64,000 nt of DNA from Pedobacter frigoris (GCF_005116445.1 NZ_SWBQ01000004.1:186001-250000); one strand, 5' to 3'. Shown: positions 8,444 to 18,070, counted from the stretch's first letter. Numbers and translations: made by a program. Notes: generated by a model from the letters alone, not told the origin.

Positions 8444-10078
8444 GTGTTGTTTGTCGTCGCTCTTCTTTTTGTAAGTTGCCTGATTCTGGCATTTTGCCTT
8501 ACTGGGAGTATACTGTCGGTCCGCCGCTTAAAAAACATAGTGGAGGATTTACAAAACAAGAACAATTCCTTAATCCTGAGAGATGAGCATTTTGCATTAA
8601 TAGAATTAATTTCCCATCTCGGTAGTTGGGAAATATTCATTGACCAAAAAACTGTCAGCTGGTCTGATGAGTTGTATAAGATATATGGGATTGAAGATCT
8701 AAGCCTTGTTCCCGATGAGATCATAAGCGAACAGATTATTGCTCCTGAATACCGGCAAAAAGTGGTTAAAGAGCTGAATTTTGCTATAACCAATAAAACA
8801 ACTTTTGCTGTTGAGTATCAAATCATCCAGCCTTCCGGAATACGAAAATATGTACTGGGACAAGGGAGGTATATTGAAAAGGAGAATAAGCTTATTGGTA
8901 CCGTACAAGACATAACAGAACTTAAGCAGGCGGTATTGAAACTAAAAATAAATGAATCTCTATTGCGGGAGGCTGAAATAGTTTCTCATAGTGGTAGTTG
9001 GGAATGGCTTGATGATAAGGAGTTTTTACTGTGGTCCGATGAAATGTATAACATTCATGGATTTCTACCTCATTCTGTTTTCGTAAACGATATATTTTAT
9101 CAAACACTGATTCATGAAGATGATTTGAGCCGTGTGTTAACTGAATTTAAACAAGCGAGAGCAACAAGGGCCTCATTTAAAATAAATTATCGGATAGTAA
9201 GGCCCTCTGGCGAAATAAGACATGTATTGTCTGCAGCGGAATATAAGCGAATTGGATTGAACGACAATTATGCTTACGTTGGCAACACTCAGGATGTGAC
9301 CGAATTAAGAGAAGCTCAGGTCTTGTTAGAAGAGAAGATGTTGGCGCTTAATCGCTCCAATGAAGATCTGGAACAGTTCGCCTATGTTGCTTCACACGAT
9401 TTGCAAGAGCCGCTCAGAAAAATCCAGGCGTTTGGAGAACGGTTAAAGAATCAATTTTCCAAAGATCTGGAGCCAGAAGCAATAGATTATATTGATCGAA
9501 TGCGTAAGGCCGCCGAAAGAATGCGGGCATTAATTGAAGATTTACTCGCTTTCTCTAAGGCAACAAGGGATAAAAGAAATTTTGTAAAGATTGGCCTCAA
9601 AACAGTTGTCGAAAAAACGCTCAAGGAACTCGATTTCATCATAGATTCAAAGGATGCTCAGGTTGAAGTATTGCTTGAACACGAGGTATTCGGTATTGAA
9701 AGTCAGCTCATACAATTGTTCCAGAATCTAATAGCTAATTCGCTGAAATTTACAGAACCAGGCGTAGCTCCTAAAATACAGATTACCGGAGCTTATTTAA
9801 CCGGAAGTGAAATTAATCGCGTGGAATGCAATCAAAATCAAAATTATTGTGTTGTTGAAGTAACAGATAATGGCATCGGGTTCGATGAAGAAGACGCAGA
9901 TGAAATATTTGATATTTTTCATCGCCTCCATTCAAGAGCGGCATATGAAGGAACAGGAATAGGATTGGCAATTTGTAAAAAAATTGCAGATAACCATTCC
10001 GGATTTATTTTCGCAGAGGGAATGCGGAATCAAGGGGCAACTTTTAAAGTAATATTGCCCGTAAAACAAACGAATTAA
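8444..10078 (+). CDS. PAS-domain sensor histidine kinase
   Basis: 544 residues beginning with GTG directly after the upstream TAA (a TTG one codon later is an alternative). An N-terminal membrane helix (about 1-22) is followed by a short coiled stretch, then two PAS domains that share a GSWE..WSDE/WSDEMY pattern (about 45-165 and 175-295), the HisKA domain with phospho-acceptor His318 in YVASHDLQEPLRKIQ, and a HATPase domain with VTDNGIGFDEE and GTGIGLAICKKI. There is only one membrane segment and no periplasmic sensor, so it probably senses a cytoplasmic or small diffusible signal through PAS. The adjoining sigma-54 activator is the likely partner. Confidence 0.9.
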   Translation: MLFVVALLFVSCLILAFCLTGSILSVRRLKNIVEDLQNKNNSLILRDEHFALIELISHLGSWEIFIDQKTVSWSDELYKIYGIEDLSLVPDEIISEQIIAPEYRQKVVKELNFAITNKTTFAVEYQIIQPSGIRKYVLGQGRYIEKENKLIGTVQDITELKQAVLKLKINESLLREAEIVSHSGSWEWLDDKEFLLWSDEMYNIHGFLPHSVFVNDIFYQTLIHEDDLSRVLTEFKQARATRASFKINYRIVRPSGEIRHVLSAAEYKRIGLNDNYAYVGNTQDVTELREAQVLLEEKMLALNRSNEDLEQFAYVASHDLQEPLRKIQAFGERLKNQFSKDLEPEAIDYIDRMRKAAERMRALIEDLLAFSKATRDKRNFVKIGLKTVVEKTLKELDFIIDSKDAQVEVLLEHEVFGIESQLIQLFQNLIANSLKFTEPGVAPKIQITGAYLTGSEINRVECNQNQNYCVVEVTDNGIGFDEEDADEIFDIFHRLHSRAAYEGTGIGLAICKKIADNHSGFIFAEGMRNQGATFKVILPVKQTN

Positions 10079-10085
10079 TTGAAGC

Positions 10086-11543
10086 ATGAAGCAAGTAAGA
10101 GTACTTTTAATCGATGACGACGAGGATGATTATATCCTGACAAAGGGCATATTTAATCATATTTCTGAAAGATATACCCTTGCCTGGGTCGACAATTATG
10201 ATAAGGGGATTAGTGCAATTAACAAAAAACAGTTTGATGTTTATCTTGTAGACTACAGACTTGGTAAAGGAACAGGTATTGACTTGCTTGAAGAGGCTAT
10301 TAATTCCGGCTGTGAGCAACCAATCATTATGCTTACAGGAAAGGGAGACATCACGATAGATGAACAAGCAATGAACATTGGGGCTGCAGACTATTTGGTA
10401 AAAGATGAGATCGAACCGCCTTTGCTAGACCGCAGTATCAGGTACTCCATTAAGCAGGCTGGAATTTTGAAGGCGCTAAAAGATAGTGAACGCAAATACA
10501 GAGCGATTTTTGAGCAAGCAAATGATCCGATACTAGTGTCTGATTGTTTAGGCACAATACATGATATAAATAGCAGCGGACTCAAGTTTTTCGGTTATGA
10601 GCGCAGCGAGTTTATTAACCTGAAAGATGCTGCAATTTTTAATAATGCGATGGAAAGAGAGCGTTTTAAGGAAATGCTTGAGGCCAACGGTTCCCTGAGT
10701 GATTTCGAATGTGAACTGGTTTCAGAGGATGGAACGGTCTATTATTGCAGCTTGTCTTCTTTTATACAAATGGACCTGGTTAATGTATCTGAAGTTTACC
10801 ATACTATAATCCGGGACTTGAGCTATCGGAGACATATAGAAGAAAAATCTGTCAGCTTGGGCAAAATGTATATTTCTGAGCATATTGCAAAAGGATTAGG
10901 TGAAGAAATACGTGACCCACTTTCTACAATTAACCTTGCCTTAGATGAACTTTCAGCTGAAAGTGCAATAGCGAATAACGAGTCCGTTCAAGCTTATCTT
11001 GAGATTATAAAAGGGAATTGCGATCGGGTTACTCAGTTAATCCAGAATTTTATTTCCAGTACAGAAACAAAGAATTTAAACCTTCAGCGTCATCAAATGA
11101 AGGAAGTTATAGAAGAATCAGTTGCCGATCTGGAGGATTTGATTCTTGGGCATAATATAGAGTTGACAACAACACTTTTGCATTTGGACAAAAAGGTGTT
11201 ATTGGATAAGCCTAAGATCAAAGAGGCATTGAAAAGCATTATAAAAAATGCAGTAGAAGCGATGCAGAGTTATCCGAAAAAAATACATATTACTTGTAGG
11301 GTAAATGATGATATGTATGAAATTGGAGTGGAAGATAACGGTATAGGAGTTGATCCGCCAAATCAGCACAAAATATTCGAACCTTTTTTCACAACAAAAA
11401 AACGTGCGAATGGTTTAGGTTTAACGCATGCACAACGTGTGCTGACAACGCATAATGGTAGCTTAGAACTAAAAAGCATTCCGGAAGGCAGTTTGTTTTT
11501 GATACACATACCCATATATCACGAAGGAGCTCTATGGTTTTAA
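10086..11543 (+). CDS. receiver-PAS-HATPase hybrid lacking the phospho-accepting His
   Basis: 485 residues: receiver (about 1-120; Asp10-Asp12, phospho-site Asp56 in LVDYRLG), PAS (about 130-250), a dimerisation helix pair, then a HATPase domain with IIKNAVEAMQ (N box), VEDNGIGV (G1) and FFTTKKRANGLGLT (G2). At the H-box the expected SHEIRxPL reads GEEIRDPL, so position 273 is Glu (codon GAA, 10902-10904) where the phospho-accepting His should be. The ATP site looks intact. The protein may therefore be a pseudokinase, a phosphatase or a regulator of the neighbouring kinase. It starts 7 bp after the PAS kinase gene and is followed 12 bp later by a permease gene. Confidence 0.85.
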   Translation: MKQVRVLLIDDDEDDYILTKGIFNHISERYTLAWVDNYDKGISAINKKQFDVYLVDYRLGKGTGIDLLEEAINSGCEQPIIMLTGKGDITIDEQAMNIGAADYLVKDEIEPPLLDRSIRYSIKQAGILKALKDSERKYRAIFEQANDPILVSDCLGTIHDINSSGLKFFGYERSEFINLKDAAIFNNAMERERFKEMLEANGSLSDFECELVSEDGTVYYCSLSSFIQMDLVNVSEVYHTIIRDLSYRRHIEEKSVSLGKMYISEHIAKGLGEEIRDPLSTINLALDELSAESAIANNESVQAYLEIIKGNCDRVTQLIQNFISSTETKNLNLQRHQMKEVIEESVADLEDLILGHNIELTTTLLHLDKKVLLDKPKIKEALKSIIKNAVEAMQSYPKKIHITCRVNDDMYEIGVEDNGIGVDPPNQHKIFEPFFTTKKRANGLGLTHAQRVLTTHNGSLELKSIPEGSLFLIHIPIYHEGALWF

Positions 11544-11555
11544 AAGACGGTTGTC

Positions 11556-12608
11556 ATGTCATTATTTACATATAAACAAAGGAACAATATTAATTTATTG
11601 ATTATAATAGTGTTAGGCTGTTTAATCACATATTCATTACTCGGGATCTTTAGTTCAATACTTAGCACACTTGTGCTGTATACAATACTTCGTCCGGCTT
11701 ATCTTTATATGACAGATGTGAAAAAGATCAACAGGAGATTCTCTGCGCTATTGTTGCTTTTTGTTTCCATTGTTGTTATCATTTTGCCGTTCTATGCCTT
11801 AAGTAGTATGGTAATCAACAAAATAGCAGAATTACAAAGTGACCCTTCTTACTTTAAAAATATGCTTTTTAAACTCAAGCACTTAATTCCAATAGGAGGC
11901 GATTTGCAAAATATCGTAGAAGACGGATTAAAAAAGGCGGGAGTATGGGCTACGGAACTTTTTCCTTCGCTGATTTCTGGGGCATTTAATATTGTTTTAG
12001 GGCTGCTGATCATGTATTTTTTACTCTACTTTATGCTGGTCGAGATGGAACGATTCGAAGCAGCGTTAGTAAAATATGCACCTTTCAGATCGCAAAATGC
12101 GGTGCGTTTTGCAGAAGAGATGAGAAATACTACATACGCCAATGTCGTTGGTCAGGGTTTTATAGCTTTGGTTCAGGGTTCTCTGCTGGGCTTGTCTTTT
12201 TATGTGTTGGGTTATGCAGATCCGGTCTTTTGGGGAGTTATTACAACTTTTATATGTTTTGTGCCTGTATTGGGGCCTCCGGTAATATTTGCACCTGCGG
12301 CATTGATGCAAATAGCAAACGGAAATAATTTTGAAGGCTGGGCAATGTTGATTTTTGGATTTGTGGTCATCATTAATATAGATAATGTGCTGCGGCTTAT
12401 GATTGCAAAGCGGGTCGGAAATATTCATCCCATTATAACTGTAATTGGCGTAGTTATTGGTATACCCTTATTTGGAATTTTAGGGTTAGTATTTGGCCCT
12501 TTGTTATTATCCTATTTCGTATTATTGATTAAAATATACGAAACAAGCGCTATGGCCTCGGAAAGATTGGAGAGAATTAAAACAATTTCAGACCAAGGTG
12601 AGTTATAG
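11556..12608 (+). CDS. AI-2E family transporter (TqsA/YdiK/PerM type)
   Basis: 350 residues with the AI-2E/UPF0118 layout: paired N-terminal helices (IIVLGCLITYSLLGIF, VSIVVIILPFYAL), a soluble stretch, and a block of C-terminal helices including VLGPPVIFAPAALMQI and the PLFGILGLVFGPLLLSYFV signature. Members are proposed to export signalling molecules or to act in sodium/proton exchange; the substrate here cannot be told. It follows the hybrid sensor gene by 12 bp and is probably the last gene of that signalling operon, or links it to the YtxH/holin genes 52 bp further on. Confidence 0.85.
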   Translation: MSLFTYKQRNNINLLIIIVLGCLITYSLLGIFSSILSTLVLYTILRPAYLYMTDVKKINRRFSALLLLFVSIVVIILPFYALSSMVINKIAELQSDPSYFKNMLFKLKHLIPIGGDLQNIVEDGLKKAGVWATELFPSLISGAFNIVLGLLIMYFLLYFMLVEMERFEAALVKYAPFRSQNAVRFAEEMRNTTYANVVGQGFIALVQGSLLGLSFYVLGYADPVFWGVITTFICFVPVLGPPVIFAPAALMQIANGNNFEGWAMLIFGFVVIINIDNVLRLMIAKRVGNIHPIITVIGVVIGIPLFGILGLVFGPLLLSYFVLLIKIYETSAMASERLERIKTISDQGEL

Positions 12609-12660
12609 TGATACAGGTTGTTGGTGGAAACTAATTATTAAAATATAAAATTTAAATGTC

Positions 12661-12927
12661 ATGAACGATAATTCAAAAGTATTAGTAGGTCTTCTGGCCG
12701 GTTTAGCTGCAGGTGCGGCATTAGGTTTGTTATTTGCTCCTGAGAAAGGAAGCGAGACTAGGGATAAGTTAAGCCAGTCACTAAAAGATCTTGGAGATTC
12801 AATTAAAGACAAAGCAGCGGATGAAATAAACAATCTTGCCAGTTTAAGAGACAAGGTAGTGGATTCTGTAAAAAGCAAGCTTCGCCAAACAGAAGAAGAA
12901 TTTGTAGATGATGTTGAACACGCTTAA
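12661..12927 (+). CDS. YtxH domain protein
   Basis: 88 residues: a glycine/alanine-rich hydrophobic N-terminus (VGLLAGLAAGAALGLLFAPE) followed by a charged amphipathic helix, the pattern of the YtxH (GvpP-like) family seen in general-stress operons. The LFAPEKGSETRDK motif is characteristic. It is probably membrane-tethered with a cytoplasmic helix. The next gene encodes a holin-like membrane protein, a frequent partner in Bacteroidota. Function not established. Confidence 0.82.
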   Translation: MNDNSKVLVGLLAGLAAGAALGLLFAPEKGSETRDKLSQSLKDLGDSIKDKAADEINNLASLRDKVVDSVKSKLRQTEEEFVDDVEHA

Positions 12928-12950
12928 TAACTTGTTTAAACTATAACGTA

Positions 12951-13334
12951 ATGCAGGAAGAGAATAAAGAAAAGGGTATTGAAGACCTATATGAAGATGC
13001 GAAAGGTTACCTGGATACCAAGGTTGAATATACCCGGCTGTATCTGGTTGAAAAAGTATCTAAAATATTTGCCGATATTGTTACCAATGCAGCGGTAGCA
13101 ATGTGCTTTATTCTGGCTTTCCTTTTTGGTACATTTACCTTAGCACTTTTTTTATCCGACGTGCTGGGGAGTTATACCAGAGGATTTGGGTGCGTGGCTG
13201 TTATTTATATCCTTTTAGCACTTATAGTATATTATACGAAAGAGAAGTATATAGAGAAAGCGATAATTAACTTCACTATCAAGAACTATTTTAACAAATT
13301 AGCGGATAAGGATGATGAAGAACAAAAGATATAA
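12951..13334 (+). CDS. phage-holin-family (holin superfamily III) membrane protein
   Basis: 127 residues: an N-terminal amphipathic segment (about 1-40), two transmembrane helices (ADIVTNAAVAMCFILAFLFG to about 70, and a second about 80-100), and a charged C-terminus. This is the layout of the putative Actinobacterial Holin-X / superfamily III group. Despite the name there is no phage context; in Bacteroidota these proteins occur with YtxH proteins as housekeeping or stress-related envelope genes. The 3' end overlaps the next gene by 23 bp in another frame. Confidence 0.75.
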   Translation: MQEENKEKGIEDLYEDAKGYLDTKVEYTRLYLVEKVSKIFADIVTNAAVAMCFILAFLFGTFTLALFLSDVLGSYTRGFGCVAVIYILLALIVYYTKEKYIEKAIINFTIKNYFNKLADKDDEEQKI

Positions 13335-13761
13335 TATTAAAAATCTTGAAGAACTGCATGCAAGGGTCTGCAGTTTAAAGGCTGAGAATGAGCTGCAGGG
13401 AGCGGCTTTAGTTAAAGACACTAAAGCATATCTTAAGCAGTTTACATTTGGAAGCCTTATTAAAAAATACGCAACTCCTTCTGCTTTTTTAAAAATAGAT
13501 GATAAGCTAAATATTAGCAGCAGTGTGATGTCCCTTGCGCTTCCGCTGTTGATGAATAGCACGCTTTTTAGAGGCTCAGGGATTATAACCAAGGCATTGG
13601 TAGGGTTGGCCTCAGGAAAAGTTGGTAAGGCTCTTGACGGAGAACATTTGTCCGCTATTTTCAATTCCGTTAAATCCTGGTTTGGAAAAGGAAAAAAGAA
13701 ACAGGAAAAAGGCGAGGGCTATGTAGATTATGGAATTCCTCCCGACAGCGAAACCTATTAA
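13312..13761 (+). CDS. uncharacterised protein linked to YtxH/holin genes
   Basis: 149 residues; ATG at 13312 or 13315, inside the end of the holin-like gene. A helical N-terminus is followed by a moderately hydrophobic middle (SSVMSLALPLLMNST, IITKALVGLASG) and a lysine-rich tail. I do not recognise the family. The 23-bp overlap and shared terminator show that it is cotranscribed with the YtxH and holin-like genes, suggesting a membrane-associated partner. Confidence 0.75.
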   Translation: MMKNKRYNIKNLEELHARVCSLKAENELQGAALVKDTKAYLKQFTFGSLIKKYATPSAFLKIDDKLNISSSVMSLALPLLMNSTLFRGSGIITKALVGLASGKVGKALDGEHLSAIFNSVKSWFGKGKKKQEKGEGYVDYGIPPDSETY

Positions 13762-13762
13762 A

Positions 13763-13798
13763 ACAAAAACGGCCATCTAATCAGACGGCCGTTTTTGT
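13763..13798. terminator. bidirectional intrinsic terminator
   Basis: The 12-bp stem ACAAAAACGGCC/GGCCGTTTTTGT closes a loop of about 12 bases between the convergent holin-operon end and aspS. A-rich and T-rich sides make it usable on both strands. Confidence 0.85.
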
Positions 13799-13811
13799 TG
13801 GTGCTTATTAT

Positions 13812-15557
13812 TTAAACGGTCGTCTTTATTTTTAGCTCCAATAATTGTTTGTCATCAATAGTTGAAGGGCTATCAATCATTACGTCACGTCCTGAATTGT
13901 TTTTTGGGAATGCGATAACATCGCGAATGCTATCCAAACCGGCAAAAATTGAACACAGTCGGTCAAACCCAAATGCAATACCGCCATGTGGAGGCGCACC
14001 AAACTCAAAGGCATCCATTAAGAATCCAAACTGTTTTTGAGCTTCTTCAGGAGAGAATCCGAGATGTTTAAACATCAGTGCCTGCAAGGTCCTGTCATGT
14101 ATACGAATTGAACCGCCACCTATTTCAGTGCCGTTTACGACCATGTCATAAGCGTTAGCTCTTACTTCACCCGGTTTTGTATCCAGTAAGTCGATGTCTT
14201 CTGGTTTTGGAGAAGTAAAAGGATGATGCATTGCATGATAGCGTTCCGTTTCTTCATCCCATTCTAATAAAGGGAAATCAAGTACCCAAAGTGCGCTGAA
14301 AGTGTTTTTATCACGCAGTCCTAAGCGGGAGCCCATTTCCAGGCGTAGTTCACTTAGTTGTTTGCGGACTTTATCCTGTAGTCCGGCCATAATGAGGACC
14401 AAATCTCCAGGAACGGTATTAAGCGCATTAGACCATTTTTTTAATTCATCTTCATCGTAGAATTTATCTACAGATGATTTTAAAGAGCCATCTTCATTAT
14501 GTCTTAAGTAAATCAAGCCAGTTGCTCCAATCTGGGGGCGTTTAATGAAGGCTGTCAGCTCATCAATCTGTTTACGGGTATAGCCCGCACAACCTTTAGC
14601 ATTTATGCCAATTACAAGTTCAGCATTATCAAAAACAGGGAAATCTTTACCCTTAACAATATCGTTGAGCTCCACAAATTGCATTTCAAAGCGAGTATCA
14701 GGTTTATCTGATCCATACAAGCGCATTGCGTCGGCATATTGCATTCTTGGAACTTCTGGCAGGTCGATTCCCTTAATGTCTTTAAATAAAGTATGGATTA
14801 ATCCTTCAAAAGTATTTAATATATCTTCCTGCTCAATAAAAGACATTTCACAATCTATCTGAGTAAACTCAGGTTGCCTATCCGCGCGTAAATCTTCGTC
14901 TCTAAAGCATTTTACAATTTGGAAATACCTATCGAACCCTGAGACCATTAATAATTGTTTAAAGGTTTGAGGAGATTGAGGAAGTGCATAAAATTCACCA
15001 GCATTCATCCTGCTTGGTACAACAAAGTCACGCGCACCTTCAGGAGTGGATTTGATCAATATAGGTGTTTCTACTTCTATGAAGTCCAGCCCATCAAGGT
15101 ATCTGCGTACAGCCTGCGCCATTCTATGACGTAAAACCATATTATTACGTACCGGGTTCCTGCGTAAGTCCAGATAGCGGTATTTCATTCGGAGATCATC
15201 TCCGCCATCAGTTTCATCATCTATTAAAAAAGGAGGAAGCTTTGCTGCATTTAGTATTTCGAGGGCAGTGATCTTTATTTCAACCTCCCCTGTCGGCATT
15301 TTCAAGTTTTTATTAGAGCGTTCTACTACAAGACCAGAAGCCTTAATTACGAATTCCCTACCCAAATTACGCGCTGCTTCACATAGTTCACGGTTATCAT
15401 CCATATTGAAAACCAATTGAGTAATTCCATACCTGTCGCGGATGTCAATAAATGTCATCCCTCCTAAATCTCTTGATTTTTGTACCCAACCGCATAGGAT
15501 TACGTTTTCTCCCAGGTTCTTAATGGTTAAAGCGCCGCAAGTAGTTGTTCTTAGCAT
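13812..15557 (-). CDS. aspS: aspartyl-tRNA synthetase
   Basis: Class II synthetase. The start at 15557 ([11 protein letters not shown]) fits the conserved N-terminal anticodon-binding OB fold ([23 protein letters not shown] split over about 18-50); an upstream in-frame ATG would add 17 hydrophobic residues that do not belong to the family and would lie upstream of the promoter box. Motif 2 ([18 protein letters not shown]) and motif 3 (GIAFGFDRL) are present, as is the bacterial-type GAD insertion between them. 581 residues, normal bacterial length. Single gene, convergent with the holin operon. Confidence 0.96.
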   Translation of the reverse strand: MLRTTTCGALTIKNLGENVILCGWVQKSRDLGGMTFIDIRDRYGITQLVFNMDDNRELCEAARNLGREFVIKASGLVVERSNKNLKMPTGEVEIKITALEILNAAKLPPFLIDDETDGGDDLRMKYRYLDLRRNPVRNNMVLRHRMAQAVRRYLDGLDFIEVETPILIKSTPEGARDFVVPSRMNAGEFYALPQSPQTFKQLLMVSGFDRYFQIVKCFRDEDLRADRQPEFTQIDCEMSFIEQEDILNTFEGLIHTLFKDIKGIDLPEVPRMQYADAMRLYGSDKPDTRFEMQFVELNDIVKGKDFPVFDNAELVIGINAKGCAGYTRKQIDELTAFIKRPQIGATGLIYLRHNEDGSLKSSVDKFYDEDELKKWSNALNTVPGDLVLIMAGLQDKVRKQLSELRLEMGSRLGLRDKNTFSALWVLDFPLLEWDEETERYHAMHHPFTSPKPEDIDLLDTKPGEVRANAYDMVVNGTEIGGGSIRIHDRTLQALMFKHLGFSPEEAQKQFGFLMDAFEFGAPPHGGIAFGFDRLCSIFAGLDSIRDVIAFPKNNSGRDVMIDSPSTIDDKQLLELKIKTTV

Positions 15558-15576
15558 TATTAAAATAATTAAGCGG

Positions 15577-15608
15577 CAAAAATATTGATTTTGAACCACA
15601 TATTTCAA
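15577..15608 (-). promoter_or_regulatory. aspS promoter (-33 TTG and -7 TATTTTTG)
   Basis: On the minus strand TTG (15608-15606) is followed after 21 bp by TATTTTTG (15584-15577), matching both elements of the Bacteroidota TTG / TAnnTTTG promoter. The -7 box ends 19 bp before the ATG. This is the most complete promoter match I found. Confidence 0.55.
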
Positions 15609-15703
15609 CCTGAGGTGATTTTACTTGGGATATTAAAAAATTATTAAAGGCTGATGCAACGTTTCAATTATTACATTGTCATATAGACTGAATAAGAAAG
15701 ACA

Positions 15704-16258
15704 TTGGAAGCCGTATACATAGACAAACACGTCAGCTTGGTAGATGAATGCCGAAAGGGCAATCGAAAGGCACAATTTGAAATCTACAAATTGTATGCTA
15801 AAGCAATGTATAATGCAGCCCTAAGGATTGTGAGTGATGAGGCAGAGGCGGAGGATATACTGCAGGAAGCATTTTTAGATGCCTTTATAAGGATAGACAG
15901 TTTCAGGGCTGAAACCACCTTTGGTCTATGGCTTAAACAGATTGTAATTAATAAATCAATAAACCACCTCAGGACACGTAAGGCTGAATTTGTAAGCCTT
16001 GAGACAATAGATATTGCCGAAGAAAATATAGAACATAATAAAGAAGATCTGGAGTTTAAAGTAACACAAGTTAGAGATGCCATGTCGAAGCTTCCTGATG
16101 GATATAGAGTAGTTCTGACTTTGTATTTATTTGAAGGGTATGATCATGAAGAGATAGCTCACATTTTAAAAATATCCGAAAATACCTCGCGTTCTCAATA
16201 CCTGAGGGCAAAAATTAAATTGAACAGCTTATTAGAAAAAGAAAGGAGCATGAGATGA
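15704..16258 (+). CDS. RNA polymerase sigma factor, ECF type
   Basis: 184 residues, starting with TTG (TTG-GAA-GCC); the next ATG would remove much of region 2. Region 2 shows SDEAEAEDILQEAFLDAF, and region 4 shows LPDGYRVVLTLYLFEGYDHEEIA followed by a helix-turn-helix (SENTSRSQYLRAKIKL). It should direct RNA polymerase to a small regulon. Its stop overlaps the start of the next gene (ATGA), whose product has the layout of a membrane anti-sigma factor, so the pair forms a regulatory unit. Confidence 0.9.
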   Translation: MEAVYIDKHVSLVDECRKGNRKAQFEIYKLYAKAMYNAALRIVSDEAEAEDILQEAFLDAFIRIDSFRAETTFGLWLKQIVINKSINHLRTRKAEFVSLETIDIAEENIEHNKEDLEFKVTQVRDAMSKLPDGYRVVLTLYLFEGYDHEEIAHILKISENTSRSQYLRAKIKLNSLLEKERSMR

Positions 16259-16791
16259 GCAAAAAAATAGAAGAGTACGTTAAGGAAAATAAAAAGGCAT
16301 TTGACATTGGGGTGCCTTCTGAAGATCTCTGGTGTAAGATCGAGGTGGGTCTAAATGAAAGGGAGTCGGGAAAGAAAAAAAAACGCTTAGGATTGCCGTT
16401 TTGGTTAGGTGCTGCGGCGTCCCTGCTTGCGGGAATGACTTTTGTTTTTATGTATACTTATTTTAATCGTAAAAAAGAGGTTGAGATAGCAGATGTTAAT
16501 CCTGGTTATGCTAAAAAGGAAATGAAGTTTGCAAGCCTTATTGAAGAAAAGAAGGACAGCTTGCAGATTTACGCGAAGGATAATCCTGATCTCTATAATA
16601 AGTTTAGCAATGATTTGCTTGAACTGAATAAGGACTACATCAATTTAAAAATGGAACTGCAGCATAGTCCGGATCAAAAGCTTGTTGTGCAGGCAATGGT
16701 GAGGAATCTTGAAATACAATTGCAGATCATTAATCAGCAATTGTCGGTAATCAGCCAGGTGAACGCGTATAAAAAAGAAAATCAGATATGA
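16255..16791 (+). CDS. putative membrane-bound anti-sigma factor
   Basis: 178 residues with a basic, soluble N-terminal part (about 1-45, the likely sigma-binding region), one membrane helix (LPFWLGAAASLLAGMTFVFM) and a helical periplasmic tail of about 110 residues. It overlaps the sigma gene by 4 bp and the DUF4097 gene by 4 bp, which is the main evidence for its role; no specific anti-sigma domain is obvious to me. The tail may sense an envelope signal. Confidence 0.72.
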   Translation: MSKKIEEYVKENKKAFDIGVPSEDLWCKIEVGLNERESGKKKKRLGLPFWLGAAASLLAGMTFVFMYTYFNRKKEVEIADVNPGYAKKEMKFASLIEEKKDSLQIYAKDNPDLYNKFSNDLLELNKDYINLKMELQHSPDQKLVVQAMVRNLEIQLQIINQQLSVISQVNAYKKENQI

Positions 16792-18050
16792 AAAAGTTGT
16801 TGAAAGTGATGTTCGTCGCGATGCTGATGGTTAGTCTGGCAAATGCACAATCGATTACCACATTGAGTTTTCCTTCGCAGGATCAGGTAGCAATAGTAGC
16901 TCATCAGGCAATTGATCTGCAAAATCCCGTGGCTATTTTAAATCAAATCGAAGAGGGGGATCCGATAAAGTCAAAGAAAATAAGTAAGTCTTTTCCCGTG
17001 AGTAATGCCGATCGGGTCGTTTTGAATAATCAATATGGTACAATGGAAATCAAGACCTGGACTAAGAAAGAAGTAAAAATTGACGTAGATATTAAGGTTT
17101 ATGGCGGTAGTGCATCCGAAGCTCAGGAGTTGATGGATATGGTTGCTATTGATATGGTTAAGCGAAATGGTGAGGTGATTCTGGATACGAAACTTACAAA
17201 TGGCAATGGTAAGAATAGCAAAAAATGGAGAACTGAAGTTAAGATCAATTACCTTGTGTATATGCCGGAAGGTAATAATCTTGATTTAAGCCACGACTAT
17301 GGAAATGTAACTATTGGTGATTTATCGGGGGCGCTTGATGCCACGATCCAGTATGGAAATTTTACAGCCGGAAATCTAAAGAACACAAAAAATAACATTT
17401 CAATAAACTATGGACGGTCAACAATAGCCAGCATTAACAAGGCCGAAATTGTGCAGCAATATGGTGCGGGAATAGCTATAGGGACGGTGGAAACGTTAGA
17501 TCTCGATGCGTCTTATGCGGCTGTTCAGATTAGCAATATCACGGAAAAAGGTACCATTGTACAGCAATACGGGTCGGGTCTTACCATTGGCACTGTTAAG
17601 CATCTGGATTTAGATGCCTCATACGCTGCTGTAAACATAGGAGCGATTACAGGGCTTGCCAAAATAGTCCAGCAATACAGCAATTTAAGTATTAATACGG
17701 CAAACACGATTAATGCAGATGCTCAGTACGCGAACATTACAATTGGGAGTTTGAAGGGTAATGGCTCCTTTTCAATGCAATACAATGCGCTGACTATAGG
17801 CAATGTGGCTAGCGCATGTAAGTCGCTCGACATTGATGGAGCTTATCTTAAAACAGCATTAAAGTTTAACGAGGGATACAATGGAATACTGGATATTGAA
17901 ACCTCAAATACGTCATTCAAATCCGGGAGTAGAGTTCTGGTAAAATCAAGTGGAGATGCACAGAGCAAAGTGTATTCAGGAAAAATCGGTTCAGGAGGAA
18001 ACGCCAGGTTAAAAATCTCCTCTTCTTACGGGTCAATAGCTATTAATTAG
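16788..18050 (+). CDS. secreted DUF4097-type beta-helix protein
   Basis: 420 residues with a signal peptide (LMVSLANAQ). The mature part is made of short beta-strand repeats rich in YG.VTIGDLSG-like units, typical of DUF4097/putative adhesin proteins that fold as beta-solenoids. Residues 221-328 contain three units with an exact 36-residue period beginning IVQQYG, IVQQYG and IVQQYS. It overlaps the anti-sigma gene by 4 bp, so expression follows the sigma/anti-sigma operon. Probably periplasmic or surface-exposed; ligand unknown. Confidence 0.8.
   Translation: MKKLLKVMFVAMLMVSLANAQSITTLSFPSQDQVAIVAHQAIDLQNPVAILNQIEEGDPIKSKKISKSFPVSNADRVVLNNQYGTMEIKTWTKKEVKIDVDIKVYGGSASEAQELMDMVAIDMVKRNGEVILDTKLTNGNGKNSKKWRTEVKINYLVYMPEGNNLDLSHDYGNVTIGDLSGALDATIQYGNFTAGNLKNTKNNISINYGRSTIASINKAEIVQQYGAGIAIGTVETLDLDASYAAVQISNITEKGTIVQQYGSGLTIGTVKHLDLDASYAAVNIGAITGLAKIVQQYSNLSINTANTINADAQYANITIGSLKGNGSFSMQYNALTIGNVASACKSLDIDGAYLKTALKFNEGYNGILDIETSNTSFKSGSRVLVKSSGDAQSKVYSGKIGSGGNARLKISSSYGSIAIN
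17448..17771 (+). repeat. 108-bp tandem repeat inside the DUF4097 gene (three units)
   Basis: The protein motif IVQQY recurs at residues 221, 257 and 293, an exact 36-codon spacing; the first two units also share IGTV and LDLDASYAAV. The third is more diverged. This shows recent duplication of one solenoid coil. Confidence 0.75.
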
Positions 18051-18070
18051 AATTTAAACCAAATGTGACC

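Noticed and set aside
12951-13334. Holin-like protein as evidence of a prophage
   Set aside because: No phage structural, integrase or lysis genes nearby; the YtxH neighbour points to a housekeeping or stress locus.
13299-13664. Minus-strand open frame opposite the small holin-operon gene
   Set aside because: Antisense to a gene in a tight operon; no domain or start context.
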